Part shown: piece by piece, positions 35,882-46,641 of the stretch
Position numbering within the stretch: position 1 is the stretch's first letter
Layout: every line of letters begins with the position of its first letter
Source: Lactobacillus amylovorus DSM 20531
GTDB lineage: Bacteria > Bacillota > Bacilli > Lactobacillales > Lactobacillaceae
NCBI RefSeq assembly: GCF_002706375.1
Contig: NZ_CP017706.1
Span: 372,001 to 436,000, forward strand
Length of the DNA stretch: 64,000 nt
Reading direction: 5' to 3'
Translations under genes and position numbers: made by a program
The notes under the pieces: model-generated
The model's database searches: none
What the model saw: only the letters and a program-made list of their open reading frames with translations
Told to the model about the DNA's origin: nothing

Positions 35882-37332
35882 TGAACTGAGACCTAAAAAT
35901 TAGACAGTTTAAAATACAGGATTAATAGAGGCTTGATTCCGATATTCTTTCGGAGTTAAGCCTTTTAATCTGCTCTTTATCCTTTCTTCGTTATAGTATT
36001 CGATATATTCTTCGATTGCTTGAGCTAATTCTTGAAGACTATGGTACTTGTATTCTTGATCATAGAACATCTCTGTTTTGAGCAAGCCAAAGAAGTTTTC
36101 CATTAGCCCATCATCCATGGAATTACCTTTTCTAGACATGCTTTGAGTAATACCATGAAGCTTTAAAGCACGCTGATATCTTGGACTTTGGTATTGACAG
36201 CCCTGATCAGTATGAAAGATGCAATTATTAAGAGCCGTTTCCTTGGCAAAAGCCCTATCAAGCATTGTCATTACTAACTCCATGTCTGGATGTTTGAAAA
36301 TAGTGTAAGAGACTATATCGCCTCCACAACCATCCAAAATAGGTGATAGATAAAGCTTTTCACCATTGAGGTGAAATTCAGTAATGTCAGTGTACCATTT
36401 CATGTTGGGCATTGGTGCAAAGAAATCACGACGAATTAAATTAGGGGCTATCTTGCCAATAGTTCCCTTGTAGCTTGAATACTTACGCTTGTTGCGTCTG
36501 ATACCCTTAAGACCCAATTTATGCATCCAGTAACGGACTGTTTTCTCAGTAATATTCCAGCCTTCTTTTATTAACTGGAGTGCCACTCGACGATAGCCAT
36601 AGCGTCCTTTGTGACGATTAAATATTTCCTTGATCCTTGCAATAAGTTTGGAACGCTTGGGCTTCTTAGGCTTTCGTTTAATTATTTTATAGTAAGAACT
36701 TCTGGCAATCGTAGGCAGCTCTGGATGCTCTGAAATTGCATCTAAGACATAGTTCAAGCTAACCTTAAATTCATGCCTTAGATCAGTAATTGCCTTAGCT
36801 ATTTCTTTCGATCTTTGTCTTGATCCAAGGCCTTCAGTTTTTTTACGTATTCGTTCACAATACGCAATCGCAAGTTTTCTTCTTTCAGCTTTTGGATCTC
36901 TTTCTCCAATTCCTTGCGTGATTTTTGAGTCTCTTTGATCACGGGCAGGGCGTCCTTTTTGTTTGATAATGACATTATACCCGTTTTCCTTATATTCTCT
37001 AAGCCAAATACTAAGTGTGCCAATACTCTTAAGCCCCAGTTCTAGTGATACTTGTACATATGACTTGGTACTGAAAACAGCTTGCTCAATTGCTTGTTCT
37101 TTAAATTCCTTAGAATAAACCTGATAAGGCCTATCTAAAACATTGATTCCATACATATCAATTAATCTAAGCATGTAATCCAAATTAGCTACATTCGTTT
37201 TATATGTTTTAGACAACTGACTTATTGAAATCTTTTCATCTTCCCATTTACGATAAATTTCTATTTTCTGTTCTTTATTAAATTTAGACATAGTAAAGAC
37301 CTAAAAGTGTCTCACTTTTAGGTCTCACTTCA
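35882..37332 (-). mobile_element. IS3-family element (IS150-like)
   Basis: Ends TGAACTGAGACCTAAAA and TGAAGTGAGACCTAAAA as inverted repeats, flanked by a 3-base duplication AAA (35879-35881 and 37333-37335). Inserted in the loop of a terminator hairpin. Confidence 0.82.
35909..37291 (-). pseudogene. IS3-family transposase, OrfA-OrfB in one altered frame
   Basis: OrfA begins at 37291 with two helix-turn-helix segments (SISQLSKTYKTNV, SYVQVSLELGL). At KQKGRP near 36955 the frame leaves OrfA: the true coiled coil (KELEKEIQKLKEENLRLR) continues in the frame of 37023-36799. The long frame instead reads nonsense (RDQRDSKITQGIGERDP) until it enters OrfB. OrfB is complete: WYTDITEFHLNGEKL, SPILDGCGGDIVSY, HTDQGCQY and the final Glu in MENFFGLLKTE. 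One inserted or lost base explains it; otherwise OrfA and OrfB would be joined by programmed frameshifting. Confidence 0.75.
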
Positions 37333-37362
37333 AAATGAATTGTTCGATCCTTTTTTCTCTAT

Positions 37363-37977
37363 TTAATTATTTTTCTTTTTGCGGTCCACGCCAACAAATG
37401 AAGCCAAACCAGCAAATGTGAGAGCGATTAAGCCAAATGCGGCAGCATCTGATTACTTCTCGCCAGTTTGTGGCAAAGTGTTTACTTTGGTGCCATTCAC
37501 AGTATCGCCATTAGCACCGACAGTTGTGTTGTCAACCAAACCTGCTGGCTTTCCACTAGTTTGATCGATTACTTCTGACTTTGCTTGGCTTGTTTAGTTT
37601 GCTTAGTCTTATTGGACTTGGTTGGGCTCTTCTTAGTAGACTTCTTTGAAGGATTCTTCACTTTGAGTAGTGTAATTGTTAGTAGTAACTTGCTTATTCT
37701 GCTCATGTACATCACTTGCACTAGTATCATTAGAACTTGCATCCCCAACACTGGTTGATTGAATTTCTTTGGCAGTCTCATCTTTATTTAATTGAACATT
37801 TTCTTCTTTCTGTTCACTTTCCTGTCCAGTGGTATCTGCTTGAACTGTTTGACCGGCTCCGAATAAGAACGTAGTGTCTAGCAATACACTAGCAGCACAG
37901 ATAGTTAACTTACGAATAGGATAACGTTGTCTTTTATTTGCTGTACCAAATATTAATTTTTTAGAATTTTTATTCAT
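37363..37977 (-). pseudogene. YSIRK/LPXTG surface adhesin, deleted and frameshifted
   Basis: N-terminus: RQRYPIRKLTICAASVLL, a YSIRK-type signal with Pro for Ser, then a mature start DTTGQESEQKEEN. It stops at KEVY (37633). The following DNA encodes a Lys/Ser/Thr-rich stretch in another frame, and the C-terminus reads VNTLPQTGEK, a TAA at 37455-37453, then the anchor AAAFGLIALTFAGLASF and DRKKK. The large middle of such adhesins is gone. Only the secretion and sorting signals remain, both non-functional together. Confidence 0.82.
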
Positions 37978-38039
37978 GACCAGTACTCCTTTTAAATACT
38001 CTGATATTTTCTTCCGTCTTCAAAACAACGTAGATAAGC

Positions 38040-38076
38040 AAAAAGGAACTAGTCTTCTCAACTAATTCCTTTTACT
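38040..38076 (-). terminator. Terminator of the pyr operon (after carB)
   Basis: AAAAGGAACTAGT (38041-38053) pairs with ACTAATTCCTTTT (38061-38073); on the minus strand a T run follows. Confidence 0.8.
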
Positions 38077-38091
38077 TTATCTTCCCATTTC

Positions 38092-41000
38092 CTACTTTAA
38101 AGCATCAGTCGCAAATGATCTATTCTCAAGTGCAGTAAGAAGTGCATCCGCAGTATCAAGTGCAGTAAGAAGTGGTACATTTTGCTGAATAGCCATCTGT
38201 CTGATAATAAAGCCATCAGAGTTCTTCTCAATATCATGACCCATCGTGTTGATTACCAAGTCGATCTTATCATCCCTCAATTCATTCAAGATGTTATCAT
38301 CCGCATTTTCATCTTCATGAACCTTAGTTACCAAGTCAACGTGTAAGTCATGCTTCTTCAAGAAGTCTGCCGTACCCTTCGTCGCAAAGATTCGGTAACC
38401 GATTCTGGCGAATCTCTTCGCAATTGGCAAGATCTTTTCCTTATCTCTATCTTCGATTGTGAGCAAGACGTTACCATTTTCTGGCAATTGCATCTTAGCT
38501 CCGGCAAAGGCTTTGTACAATGCCTTGGCAAAGGTATGGTCACTACCCATTACTTCACCAGTTGATTTCATTTCTGGTCCTAAGTATGAGTCAACATCAG
38601 CTAACTTACTGAAACTGAAGACTGGTGCCTTAACTGAAATCATGTCAGGTTCTGGTGCCAAACCGTCGCTGTAGCCTTGTTCAGCCAAACTTTCACCCAT
38701 AATTACGCGTGTAGCCACTTGAGCCATTTCGATACCCGTAATCTTGCTCAAGAATGGGACAGTTCTACTTGCACGTGGGTTTACTTCGATGACATAAACT
38801 TCACCGTCACGCACGATGAACTGAATATTCATGATGCCGACACAGTGCAAGGTCAAAGCTAACTTTCTCGTGACGTCGGTAATCTTTTCCTTAACTTCTT
38901 CAGTAAAGGTTTGTGGTGGGTAAACAGCCATTGAGTCACCTGAGTGAACCCCAGCGTGTTCGATGTGTTCCATAATACCAGGTAAAAGAACATCCTTGCC
39001 GTCACAGATCGCATCGACATCACATTCACGACCATCCAAGTAATCATCAACCAAGATTGGGTGATCTGCCGCAATATCAACGTGGTCTTGCAAGTATTCT
39101 TCCAATTCGTCCTTGTTGTAGACAATTTCCATTGCCTTACCACCCAAGACGTAACTTGGACGAACCAAGACTGGGTAACCTAATTTATCTGCTGCTTCAA
39201 GCACGCCTTCGTGAGTCGTTGCAGTTAAGCCCTTTGGTTGGTTAAGTTGCAAATTCTTGATAATTTCATCAAAGAGTTCACGGTCTTCTGCACGGTTAAC
39301 ATCCTTAACCTTAGTACCCAAAATCTTTACACCGTGCTTTTCAAGACCAGCTGCCAAGTTAATTGAAGTTTGGCCACCGAATTGGACAATTGCACCTACT
39401 GGCTTTTCCAAATCGCAGACGTTTAAAACATCTTCAAGGGTCAATGGTTCAAAGTAAAGCTTATCAGAAACTGAGAAGTCAGTTGAAACAGTTTCTGGGT
39501 TTGAGTTAATGACGATTGCTTCATACCCCATCTTTTGCAATGCCTTAACACAGTGCACAGTTGCGTAGTCGAATTCGACACCTTGACCAATTCTGATTGG
39601 GCCTGAACCAATTACAACCACTGATTTCTTACCTGACTTATGTGATTCGTTTTCTGTATCATAAGTTGAGTAGAAGTATGGCGTCTTTGATTCAAATTCG
39701 GCTGCACAGGTATCAACCATCTTGTAAACTGGTATGATGCCGTTGGCTTTTCTAAAGTTTCTTACTTCATCTTCGCTTTCACACCATAAATGAGCAATTG
39801 TTGGATCGCTGAAGCCATATTTCTTAGCAAGGCGCAATGTGTCGATATCGTACTTGTTTTCTTCAAGTGTCTTTTCCATTTCGACCATGTGCTTGACGAT
39901 ATCCAAGAAGTAGAAGTTGATCTTAGTTAATTCATGCACATCTTCTAAGCTGTATCCACGTCTGAATGCTTCTGCTAAGTAGAATAAGCGATCGTCTTGC
40001 GCCTTAACTAATTTTTGTTCAAGCTTATCATCGCTAGCTTCATGAGCTTCTTCAGAATAAAGATCCCTTTCATCAATTTCAAGTGATCTGACAGCCTTTT
40101 GCATCGCTTCTTCTGCAGTTCTACCGATCGCCATAACCTCACCGGTAGCCTTCATTTGCGTACCTAAAACTCTGTCCGCCTTAGGGAACTTATCGAATGG
40201 CCAGCGTGGGATCTTGCAGACAACGTAGTCAAGAGCTGGTTCAAATTCGGCATAAGTCGTACCAGTTACTGGGTTCTTGATTTCATCCAAAGTCATGCCC
40301 ACCGCAATCTTAGCGGCCATCTTGGCAATTGGATAACCAGTAGCCTTTGAAGCCAAGGCACTTGATCTAGAAACTCTTGGGTTAACTTCGATAACGTCGT
40401 AGTTAAAGCTGTTTGGATCAAGGGCAAGCTGTACGTTACATCCCCCTTCGATCTTAAGTGCTCTAATCAAACGTAGTGAACAGTCACGCAGTATTTGGTA
40501 TTCCTTGTCTGACAAGGTTTGACTTGGTGAGAAAACGATTGAGTCACCGGTGTGGATACCAACTGGATCGAAGTTTTCCATACAGCAGACGATCATCGCA
40601 TTATCGTCGTGGTCGCGCATTACTTCGAATTCGATTTCCTTGTAACCAGCAATGGATTTTTCAATCAAACATTCAGTTACGGGTGAAAGTTCCAAACCAT
40701 TTTTGGCAATTTCAGCTAATTCTTCACGGTTGTGGCAGATACCACCACCGGTACCACCCATTGTGAAGGCAGGACGTACGATGATTGGATAGCCGATTTC
40801 ATCACCAAATGCCAAAGCATCTTCAACTGTATTAACCGTCTTGGATGGTGGCACAGGTTCGCCCAACTTTTTACATAATTCCTTGAACTTTTCACGATCT
40901 TCAGCTTGTTCGATTGAATCAAGCTTAGTACCCAAAAGTTCAATGTGCAGTTCATCCAAGATACCAGTCTTTGCAAGAGCCAAAGCCATGTTCAAACCTA

Positions 41001-41280
41001 CTTGGCCACCCAAGGTTGGCAAGATGGCATCTGGATATTCTTGACGAATGATTCTTGAAATTGATTCAACGGTCAAAGGTTCAATGTAGACCTTGTCAGC
41101 GATTGTCGTATCGGTCATGATGGTTGCTGGGTTGGAGTTAACCAACACAACTTCGTAACCTTCTTCGCGAAGAGCTAAACAAGCCTGAGTACCAGAATAG
41201 TCAAATTCTGCAGCCTGACCAATAATAATTGGACCAGAACCAATCACCATAATCTTATGAATATCTTTTCTCTTAGGCAT
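38092..41280 (-). CDS. carB: Carbamoyl-phosphate synthase large subunit
   Basis: 1062 residues from ATG 41280 ([10 protein letters not shown]), with AAGGAAG upstream; the frame extends nine codons further without a better site. Two homologous ATP-grasp halves start at [20 protein letters not shown] and [19 protein letters not shown]; the C-terminal ~130 residues are the allosteric domain. Makes carbamoyl phosphate for pyrimidine (and arginine) synthesis with CarA. Overlaps the end of carA by eight bases. Confidence 0.97.
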   Translation of the reverse strand: MPKRKDIHKIMVIGSGPIIIGQAAEFDYSGTQACLALREEGYEVVLVNSNPATIMTDTTIADKVYIEPLTVESISRIIRQEYPDAILPTLGGQVGLNMALALAKTGILDELHIELLGTKLDSIEQAEDREKFKELCKKLGEPVPPSKTVNTVEDALAFGDEIGYPIIVRPAFTMGGTGGGICHNREELAEIAKNGLELSPVTECLIEKSIAGYKEIEFEVMRDHDDNAMIVCCMENFDPVGIHTGDSIVFSPSQTLSDKEYQILRDCSLRLIRALKIEGGCNVQLALDPNSFNYDVIEVNPRVSRSSALASKATGYPIAKMAAKIAVGMTLDEIKNPVTGTTYAEFEPALDYVVCKIPRWPFDKFPKADRVLGTQMKATGEVMAIGRTAEEAMQKAVRSLEIDERDLYSEEAHEASDDKLEQKLVKAQDDRLFYLAEAFRRGYSLEDVHELTKINFYFLDIVKHMVEMEKTLEENKYDIDTLRLAKKYGFSDPTIAHLWCESEDEVRNFRKANGIIPVYKMVDTCAAEFESKTPYFYSTYDTENESHKSGKKSVVVIGSGPIRIGQGVEFDYATVHCVKALQKMGYEAIVINSNPETVSTDFSVSDKLYFEPLTLEDVLNVCDLEKPVGAIVQFGGQTSINLAAGLEKHGVKILGTKVKDVNRAEDRELFDEIIKNLQLNQPKGLTATTHEGVLEAADKLGYPVLVRPSYVLGGKAMEIVYNKDELEEYLQDHVDIAADHPILVDDYLDGRECDVDAICDGKDVLLPGIMEHIEHAGVHSGDSMAVYPPQTFTEEVKEKITDVTRKLALTLHCVGIMNIQFIVRDGEVYVIEVNPRASRTVPFLSKITGIEMAQVATRVIMGESLAEQGYSDGLAPEPDMISVKAPVFSFSKLADVDSYLGPEMKSTGEVMGSDHTFAKALYKAFAGAKMQLPENGNVLLTIEDRDKEKILPIAKRFARIGYRIFATKGTADFLKKHDLHVDLVTKVHEDENADDNILNELRDDKIDLVINTMGHDIEKNSDGFIIRQMAIQQNVPLLTALDTADALLTALENRSFATDALK

Positions 41281-42370
41281 GACGCTCTTCTTCCTTTCTT
41301 TGATCAATCATTGACATAAAGTCATCAAATAGTGAAACCTCATCGTGTGGTCCTGGAGTTGCATCTGGGTGGAACTGGACTGAGAAGGCTGGGTACTTCT
41401 TATGACGCAATCCTTCAACAGTGCCATCGTTTACTTCAACGTGGGTAATCATCAAGTTATCTTTATCAACTGAATCTGTATCTACAGCGTAGCCGTGGTT
41501 TTGTGAAGTAAAACCGATGTTGCCAGTAGCAATTTCACGGACTGGGTGGTTAAAACCACGGTGACCGAACTTCATCTTGTAGGTCTTAGCACCGTTGGCT
41601 AAAGCAAAGACTTGGTGTCCCATACAAATACCCATCAATGGTACATGCTTTTCAACTTCACGAACCATGTCTGTAGCACCATTTGCGGCCATTTCTTCTG
41701 GGTCACCAGGGCCGTTTGAAAGAAGGACACCATCTGGATGAAGGTTTAACACTTCTTCAGCGGTTGCGGTATATTGCAAAACAATACAGTTGCAGTCACG
41801 CTCGGCGAGTTCACGCAAGATACTGTGCTTGATCCCGAAGTCGATAACCACAATATTGCGCTTTGAACCGGGAACTGGGTATGGACTCTTAGTTGAGACG
41901 CGGCTGATCACGCCTTGAGTTACATTTTCAGTTTGTAAAATCTTGGCAATCTTGTCTGCATCTTCCTTTGAATCTGCGATCTTACCTCTTAAAGTACCGT
42001 GGACACGAAGCTTTTTAACTAAGGCACGGGTATCAATTCCTTGAATGCCTGGGATATCCAAATGCTCTAAGAACTTAGGCAAAGTCGTTTGCATTCTCCA
42101 GTTGTCCGGATGGCGGGCAACCTGGTGGCAAATCACGCCCTTGATCTTTGGTTCAAGTGATTCATAGTCAGCTAAAGTAATCCCGTAGTTACCAATCAAT
42201 GGGTTAGTGAAAACCAAGATTTGATCTGCGTAACTTTGATCAGTGATTGCTTCTTGATAACCGGTCATCCCTGTTGTAAAAACAACTTCACCGGTTGTTT
42301 CGCGATCGGCGCCGAAGCCTTCACCGGCATAGATACTGCCGTCTTCTAAAATTAAATAGCGCATTGACAT
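41273..42370 (-). CDS. carA: Carbamoyl-phosphate synthase small subunit (glutaminase)
   Basis: 365 residues. The C-terminal class I glutamine amidotransferase domain has the nucleophile in [13 protein letters not shown] and His/Glu in [14 protein letters not shown]. The N-terminal domain contains [20 protein letters not shown]. Supplies ammonia to CarB. Its ATG overlaps the pyrC stop, indicating coupled translation. Confidence 0.97.
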   Translation of the reverse strand: MSMRYLILEDGSIYAGEGFGADRETTGEVVFTTGMTGYQEAITDQSYADQILVFTNPLIGNYGITLADYESLEPKIKGVICHQVARHPDNWRMQTTLPKFLEHLDIPGIQGIDTRALVKKLRVHGTLRGKIADSKEDADKIAKILQTENVTQGVISRVSTKSPYPVPGSKRNIVVIDFGIKHSILRELAERDCNCIVLQYTATAEEVLNLHPDGVLLSNGPGDPEEMAANGATDMVREVEKHVPLMGICMGHQVFALANGAKTYKMKFGHRGFNHPVREIATGNIGFTSQNHGYAVDTDSVDKDNLMITHVEVNDGTVEGLRHKKYPAFSVQFHPDATPGPHDEVSLFDDFMSMIDQRKEEERHA

Positions 42371-43648
42371 TTACTCTGCTCCCTCCTGGTAGACAACTTT
42401 ACCGTCAACCATTGTCATCACTGTTGAACCATAAACCTTGTGGCCGGTAAATGGTGTATTGACACCCTTAGACTTAAAGTCCGCTTCCTTGATTTCTTTT
42501 TCATGCTCAAGATCAAAGATAGCAATATCAGCAGGCCTTCCCGGTTCGAGCACACCGGCGTTTTTAAGGCCGAAGGTCTTAGCTGGCTTATCGCTGAGCC
42601 ATGATAATAATTGTTCAAGCGTAAAGACTTTTTCGTTTTTTACAAACTTGGTGTACAAGGTACTAAAAGCTGTTTCGCTGCCTGTGATTCCAAATGCGGC
42701 ACCTTTCATCCCGCCTTGCTTTTCTTTCTTAGCGTGAGGCGCATGGTCAGTGGCAATCAAATCAATTGTGCTATCAAGTAACCCAACTAACAAAGCTGCT
42801 TGATCTTCCTTATTTCTCAAAGGTGGATTCATCTTGTAGTAGCCGTTGTCCTTTGGAATATCATCATCAGTTAACAAAATGTGGTGCGGTGCGACTTCAC
42901 AAGTGACGTTGATGCCGCGGGCCTTTGCCATACGGACCAGTTCAACGCTCGTTTTAGTTGAAACGTGGCAGATGTGGTAGTGCACGCCAGTCTTTTGCGC
43001 TAAGAGCAAGTCACGCGCAATCTGCGTAGTCTCCGCAAGCTCAGTAACAGGTGGCAAGTTCAACCTTTCTGCGGTTTTTCCGGCGTTGACGATGCCGTGA
43101 TCAAACAATGAATCATCTTGAGCATGAGTTGCGACAATCAAGTTGTTTTCCTTAGCTTTTTGCATAGCCAGGTACATAGTTTGGGCGGTTTGCACGCCGT
43201 GGCCGTCATTACTTAAGGCAAAAGCACCAGCTTTTTTCAAAGCGGCATAATCAGGAATGACATCAGTTGTTTCATCATTAGTGATTGGACCGTATTGGAA
43301 GATGTGAACGATGCCCTTCTTATTGTTTTCTTCAACCATCTTTTCCATTAATTCTGGTGTGTTAGGTACAGGAGTGACATTTGGCATGGCACCGACTGTG
43401 GTAAAACCACCGCGGGCTGCAGCTTCGCTACCTGTTCTAATATCTTCCTTATAAGTTTGACCAGGATCGCGGTAGTGAACGTGGACATCAACTAAGCCGG
43501 GGCTGACTAACTTGCCTTTAGCATCAATTACTTTGTCACCTGTTAAATCAGTACCGATTGCTTTAATTTTTTGACCGTCAATTAAAACATCTGCTTTAAC
43601 TAAGCAACCATTTTGATAAGCGGTACCGTTCTTAATTACTGTTGTCAT
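42371..43648 (-). CDS. pyrC: Dihydroorotase
   Basis: 425 residues, class I amidohydrolase. Metal-binding motif DVHVHYRDPG; further ligands in ATHAQD, HICHVST and the Asp in IATDHAPH. Converts carbamoyl-aspartate to dihydroorotate. Third in pyrR-pyrB-pyrC-carA-carB; its ATG overlaps the pyrB stop. Confidence 0.97.
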   Translation of the reverse strand: MTTVIKNGTAYQNGCLVKADVLIDGQKIKAIGTDLTGDKVIDAKGKLVSPGLVDVHVHYRDPGQTYKEDIRTGSEAAARGGFTTVGAMPNVTPVPNTPELMEKMVEENNKKGIVHIFQYGPITNDETTDVIPDYAALKKAGAFALSNDGHGVQTAQTMYLAMQKAKENNLIVATHAQDDSLFDHGIVNAGKTAERLNLPPVTELAETTQIARDLLLAQKTGVHYHICHVSTKTSVELVRMAKARGINVTCEVAPHHILLTDDDIPKDNGYYKMNPPLRNKEDQAALLVGLLDSTIDLIATDHAPHAKKEKQGGMKGAAFGITGSETAFSTLYTKFVKNEKVFTLEQLLSWLSDKPAKTFGLKNAGVLEPGRPADIAIFDLEHEKEIKEADFKSKGVNTPFTGHKVYGSTVMTMVDGKVVYQEGAE

Positions 43649-44604
43649 TATTCGAGACCTCCGAGCTTTCTTCCGCGTAATACCGCTTCAATCATGGCCA
43701 TTCTCATGAAGACGCCGTTTTGCATTTGACGAACAAACATACACTTGTCGCTTTCGACCAAGTCACCGCTAAGTTCAACGTCGTGGTTAATTGGACCTGG
43801 GTGCATGATGATTGTATCTGGCTTTAATTCATTGTAACGTTTGTGGTTGATGCCATATTTTTCATGGTATGCTTTTGCATCAAATTTCTTTTCATTAGTA
43901 TCACCTGCATGACGTTCATGTTGTACTCTAAGCAGCATCATGACATCCATGTCAGGGATCAACTTGTCTAATTCTTCATACTTACCGTATTTATCAAATT
44001 CCTTTGAATACCAGTAGCTTGGACCTGAGAAGTAGACTTCTGCGCCTAATCTGGTAAGCAGTTCCATGTCACTTTTTGCGACTCTTGAGTTAGTGATGTC
44101 GCCGACGATGGCTACTTTTAAGCCTTTGAAGTGGCCGAAGTGTTCGTGGATGGTCATCATGTCGAGCATACATTGACTAGGGTGTTGACCACTACCATCA
44201 CCTGCGTTGATCACACCGATGTTTAAGTGTTGGTGATCTTTTAAGTTGATCAAATCGTTGTAGTACTCATTTTGTGAGTGGCGGATCACTTCAAGATCGA
44301 CACCTAAGGCATTCATGATGAGTGAAGTGTCGTATAAAGTTTCACCTTTATTAACTGATGAGTGAGCTGGATCAAATGGGACGACTGTTAAGCCCAACTT
44401 TCTTTCAGCCATTTCAAAACTCGTATGTGTTCTACTTGAGTCTTCAAAGAACATGTTGGTCACGTATACCGGCTTGGTTAAGCGAGGCGTTGCACCGCCT
44501 TTTTTGAAGTATTCTGCTCGCTTGATCAAAGCTTCTACTTCATCAACATGCAAATTTTCAACACTAACAAAATGTGGTAAACTGACAAGATTTAAATTTT
44601 TCAT
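43648..44604 (-). CDS. pyrB: Aspartate carbamoyltransferase catalytic subunit
   Basis: 318 residues. Carbamoyl-phosphate loop [16 protein letters not shown], aspartate-binding [12 protein letters not shown] and late [11 protein letters not shown]. First committed step of pyrimidine synthesis. No regulatory PyrI is present; control is through the PyrR attenuator immediately upstream. Confidence 0.97.
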   Translation of the reverse strand: MKNLNLVSLPHFVSVENLHVDEVEALIKRAEYFKKGGATPRLTKPVYVTNMFFEDSSRTHTSFEMAERKLGLTVVPFDPAHSSVNKGETLYDTSLIMNALGVDLEVIRHSQNEYYNDLINLKDHQHLNIGVINAGDGSGQHPSQCMLDMMTIHEHFGHFKGLKVAIVGDITNSRVAKSDMELLTRLGAEVYFSGPSYWYSKEFDKYGKYEELDKLIPDMDVMMLLRVQHERHAGDTNEKKFDAKAYHEKYGINHKRYNELKPDTIIMHPGPINHDVELSGDLVESDKCMFVRQMQNGVFMRMAMIEAVLRGRKLGGLE

Positions 44605-44621
44605 TTTCGATTCTTTCTATC

Positions 44622-44712
44622 AAAAAAGCCTGAAGCATTTAATTGCTCCAGGCTTTTTCTTCGCATTTTTGTATGCGAAAAACTAAGCAACCCTTCTGGC
44701 CCTCTCTGGAGT
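44622..44712 (-). promoter_or_regulatory. PyrR attenuator upstream of pyrB
   Basis: A PyrR-site-like ACTCCAGAGAGGGCC (minus strand, 44711-44697) is followed by a terminator, AGCCTGGAGCAATT/AATTGCTTCAGGCT-type arms with TTTTTT at 44628-44622. An A/T hairpin between them could be part of the antiterminator. Confidence 0.75.
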
Positions 44713-44748
44713 CAATTAAATGGTTGAATTATTTACTTTTTCTATTTT

Positions 44749-45291
44749 TTATTTTGGCAAAGTCTTCAGTTCAACTGAATCCTTGCCGTCCTTTTCAACT
44801 ACATTAACAGCGACTTGTTCGTCGGCAGAAGTTGGAATGTTTTTACCAACAAAGTCTGCACGGATTGGCAATTCACGGTGACCACGGTCAACCAAAACTG
44901 CCACTCTGATCGAACTTGGTCGACCAACGTGCATCAAGGCATCCATCGCAGCTCTAATTGTTCGACCGGTGTAGATAACATCGTCGATCAAGACAACGTG
45001 CTTGTCATCGATGGCGACACCAACTTGATCAGAGTTAACAACTGGATCTTGCTTCAAGGATGCATCATGACGGTCATCACGGTAAAGGGTGATGTTAAGT
45101 TCACCGACCGGAACATCAACGCCTTCAAGTTTTTGAATTCTGTCATGGATGCGGTTAGCCAGGTAAACACCACGTGTCTTGATCCCAACTAATACTAGAT
45201 CATCGGTACCCTTATTTTGTTCGATGATTTCGTAAGTAATACGCGTTAGCGCACGCTTCATTGCAAGCGCATCCTGAATTTCTTTTGCCAA
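44749..45291 (-). CDS. pyrR: PyrR bifunctional attenuation regulator / uracil phosphoribosyltransferase
   Basis: 180 residues. PRPP-binding motif [22 protein letters not shown]-terminal [14 protein letters not shown] and C-terminal [10 protein letters not shown] are all characteristic. Binds UMP and leader RNAs of pyr genes to favour termination. RBS GGAGG precedes the ATG. First gene of the operon, with an autoregulatory leader. Confidence 0.97.
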   Translation of the reverse strand: MAKEIQDALAMKRALTRITYEIIEQNKGTDDLVLVGIKTRGVYLANRIHDRIQKLEGVDVPVGELNITLYRDDRHDASLKQDPVVNSDQVGVAIDDKHVVLIDDVIYTGRTIRAAMDALMHVGRPSSIRVAVLVDRGHRELPIRADFVGKNIPTSADEQVAVNVVEKDGKDSVELKTLPK

Positions 45292-45318
45292 TTTAACAGC
45301 CTCCTAATTTTTGCCCAT

Positions 45319-45406
45319 GAAAAAAGCTCCCAGTCTTCTCTGAGACTAGGAGCTTTCTGTAAAGTCGAAACTTAATTTAAGCCTGCCTTGCTAGCCTCAC
45401 GGGACT
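45319..45406 (-). promoter_or_regulatory. PyrR attenuator in the pyrR leader
   Basis: PyrR-binding-like AGTCCCGTGAGGCTAGCAAG at 45406-45387, followed by terminator arms AAGCTCCTAGTCT / AGACTGGGAGCTT and TTTTTT at 45356-45319 (minus strand). Confidence 0.8.
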
Positions 45407-45432
45407 AATTTTAAAGGACATTCATTGCTTTA

Positions 45433-45461
45433 AAGTTACTGTAAATGACAGCGTTTGTCAA
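45433..45461 (-). promoter_or_regulatory. Promoter of the pyrR operon
   Basis: On the minus strand TTGACA (45461-45456), a 17-base spacer, and TAACTT (45438-45433), just downstream of the pyrD stop. Confidence 0.75.
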
Positions 45462-45465
45462 GGAA

Positions 45466-46389
45466 TTAATTGAATTTAATTTGACCGACTAAATCGTTGA
45501 TATCGTCAACGCCTAATTTTTTAAGTTCAACTGGCAAACTATCTGCAATATGCTTGGAGGCGATGCTGTCGTGGAAATGAGCAGTCCCTACGGCAACAGC
45601 ACTGGCACCGGCAAGCATGAATTTGACGACGTCTTCGGCTGAACTAATGCCGCCCATACCGATGATTGGTAAGTTCACGCTTTGGTGAACTTGGGCAATC
45701 ATGCGCAGAGCAACTGGTTTAACAGCTTCACCGGAGAGACCACCCACGTTGTGGCCAAGCACTGGCTTTCTCGTTTTCACATCAATGTCCATACCAAGCA
45801 AAGTGTTGATCATGGAAAGACCATCAGCACCGCCCTTTTCGGCAGCTTTGGCGATAGTAACTACATCAGTGACGTTTGGTGTTAGCTTAACGTAGATTGG
45901 AACGTTGACCACGTTTTTGATTTTCTGGGTTAACTCTTCAACGACGTCGGGATGCACACCAAAGCTCATACCACCGCGATCAACGTTAGGACAAGAAACG
46001 TTGATTTCGAGTGCATTAACTAAAGCTGAGTCAGACAACTTCTTAGCGACTTCAACGTAGTCGTCTTCGCTATCGCCACCCACACTAGCCATAATTGGCA
46101 GGTCTGGATATTGTTTTCTAAGTGGAACAAGTTTCTCACTAATTACTGCGTCAACACCTGGGTTAGTTAAACCAACTGAGTTCAAAACGCCGTCGTCTAA
46201 AACAGCGATCTGTGGTTGCGGATTACCGGTTGTCGCATGTGGCGTCGTGGTCTTGATCACCATCGCACCCAAGTCGTTTAAATCGAACTTCTTAGCTGCT
46301 GGCACATCACCAAAGCCAAAGGTACCACTTGCTGGCATCACTGGGTTCTTTAAATCTAATCCTGGTAAACTTACGCGTGTATTTGTCAT
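45466..46389 (-). CDS. pyrD: Dihydroorotate dehydrogenase, class 1B type
   Basis: 307 residues from ATG 46389, preceded by GGAGG; the open frame starts eleven codons earlier without a site. FMN-binding (beta/alpha)8 barrel: [14 protein letters not shown], the catalytic Cys in [13 protein letters not shown], and [16 protein letters not shown]. These match class 1B, which normally works with the Fe-S/FAD subunit PyrK. No pyrK is in the window. Oxidises dihydroorotate to orotate. Separate transcription unit from pyrR by the strong promoter after its stop. Confidence 0.93.
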   Translation of the reverse strand: MTNTRVSLPGLDLKNPVMPASGTFGFGDVPAAKKFDLNDLGAMVIKTTTPHATTGNPQPQIAVLDDGVLNSVGLTNPGVDAVISEKLVPLRKQYPDLPIMASVGGDSEDDYVEVAKKLSDSALVNALEINVSCPNVDRGGMSFGVHPDVVEELTQKIKNVVNVPIYVKLTPNVTDVVTIAKAAEKGGADGLSMINTLLGMDIDVKTRKPVLGHNVGGLSGEAVKPVALRMIAQVHQSVNLPIIGMGGISSAEDVVKFMLAGASAVAVGTAHFHDSIASKHIADSLPVELKKLGVDDINDLVGQIKFN

Positions 46390-46535
46390 AATTTTCCTCC
46401 AAAAATGAATGCTCACGGACATTCGCTTATTTTTTAGAACAGATTGTACACGCCTTTTTCATTTTTTCAAAGTCCAAAATTTTATTTGTATTTTATTTTC
46501 GATGGTGTTAAACTTCGTTTTGATCAAACTTTAAA

Positions 46536-46630
46536 CGGTACAGAGAGACCGCAAGTTCAAAATATTGACTTAAATTATCTGGGGAAAGTCTATACCTGGT
46601 GTCTCTCTGCGCCATGTATAGACTTTTTTT
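46536..46630 (+). promoter_or_regulatory. PyrR attenuator upstream of pyrF
   Basis: CGGTACAGAGAGACCGCAAG at 46536-46555 resembles a PyrR site. The terminator is AAGTCTATAC (46586-46595) with GTATAGACTT (46616-46625) and T7. The loop GGTGTCTCTCTG is complementary to CAGAGAGACC, giving the alternative antiterminator. Confidence 0.8.
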
Positions 46631-46641
46631 GTGGAGGTAAA

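Noticed and set aside
36799..37023. A separate 74-residue coiled-coil protein
   Set aside because: It is the displaced middle of IS3 OrfA, not an independent gene.
38092..41280. Short plus- and minus-strand ORFs within carB as genes
   Set aside because: All are other-frame shadows of a highly conserved gene.
44815..45192. A 125-codon plus-strand ORF opposite pyrR
   Set aside because: Antisense shadow of pyrR; no start signals.
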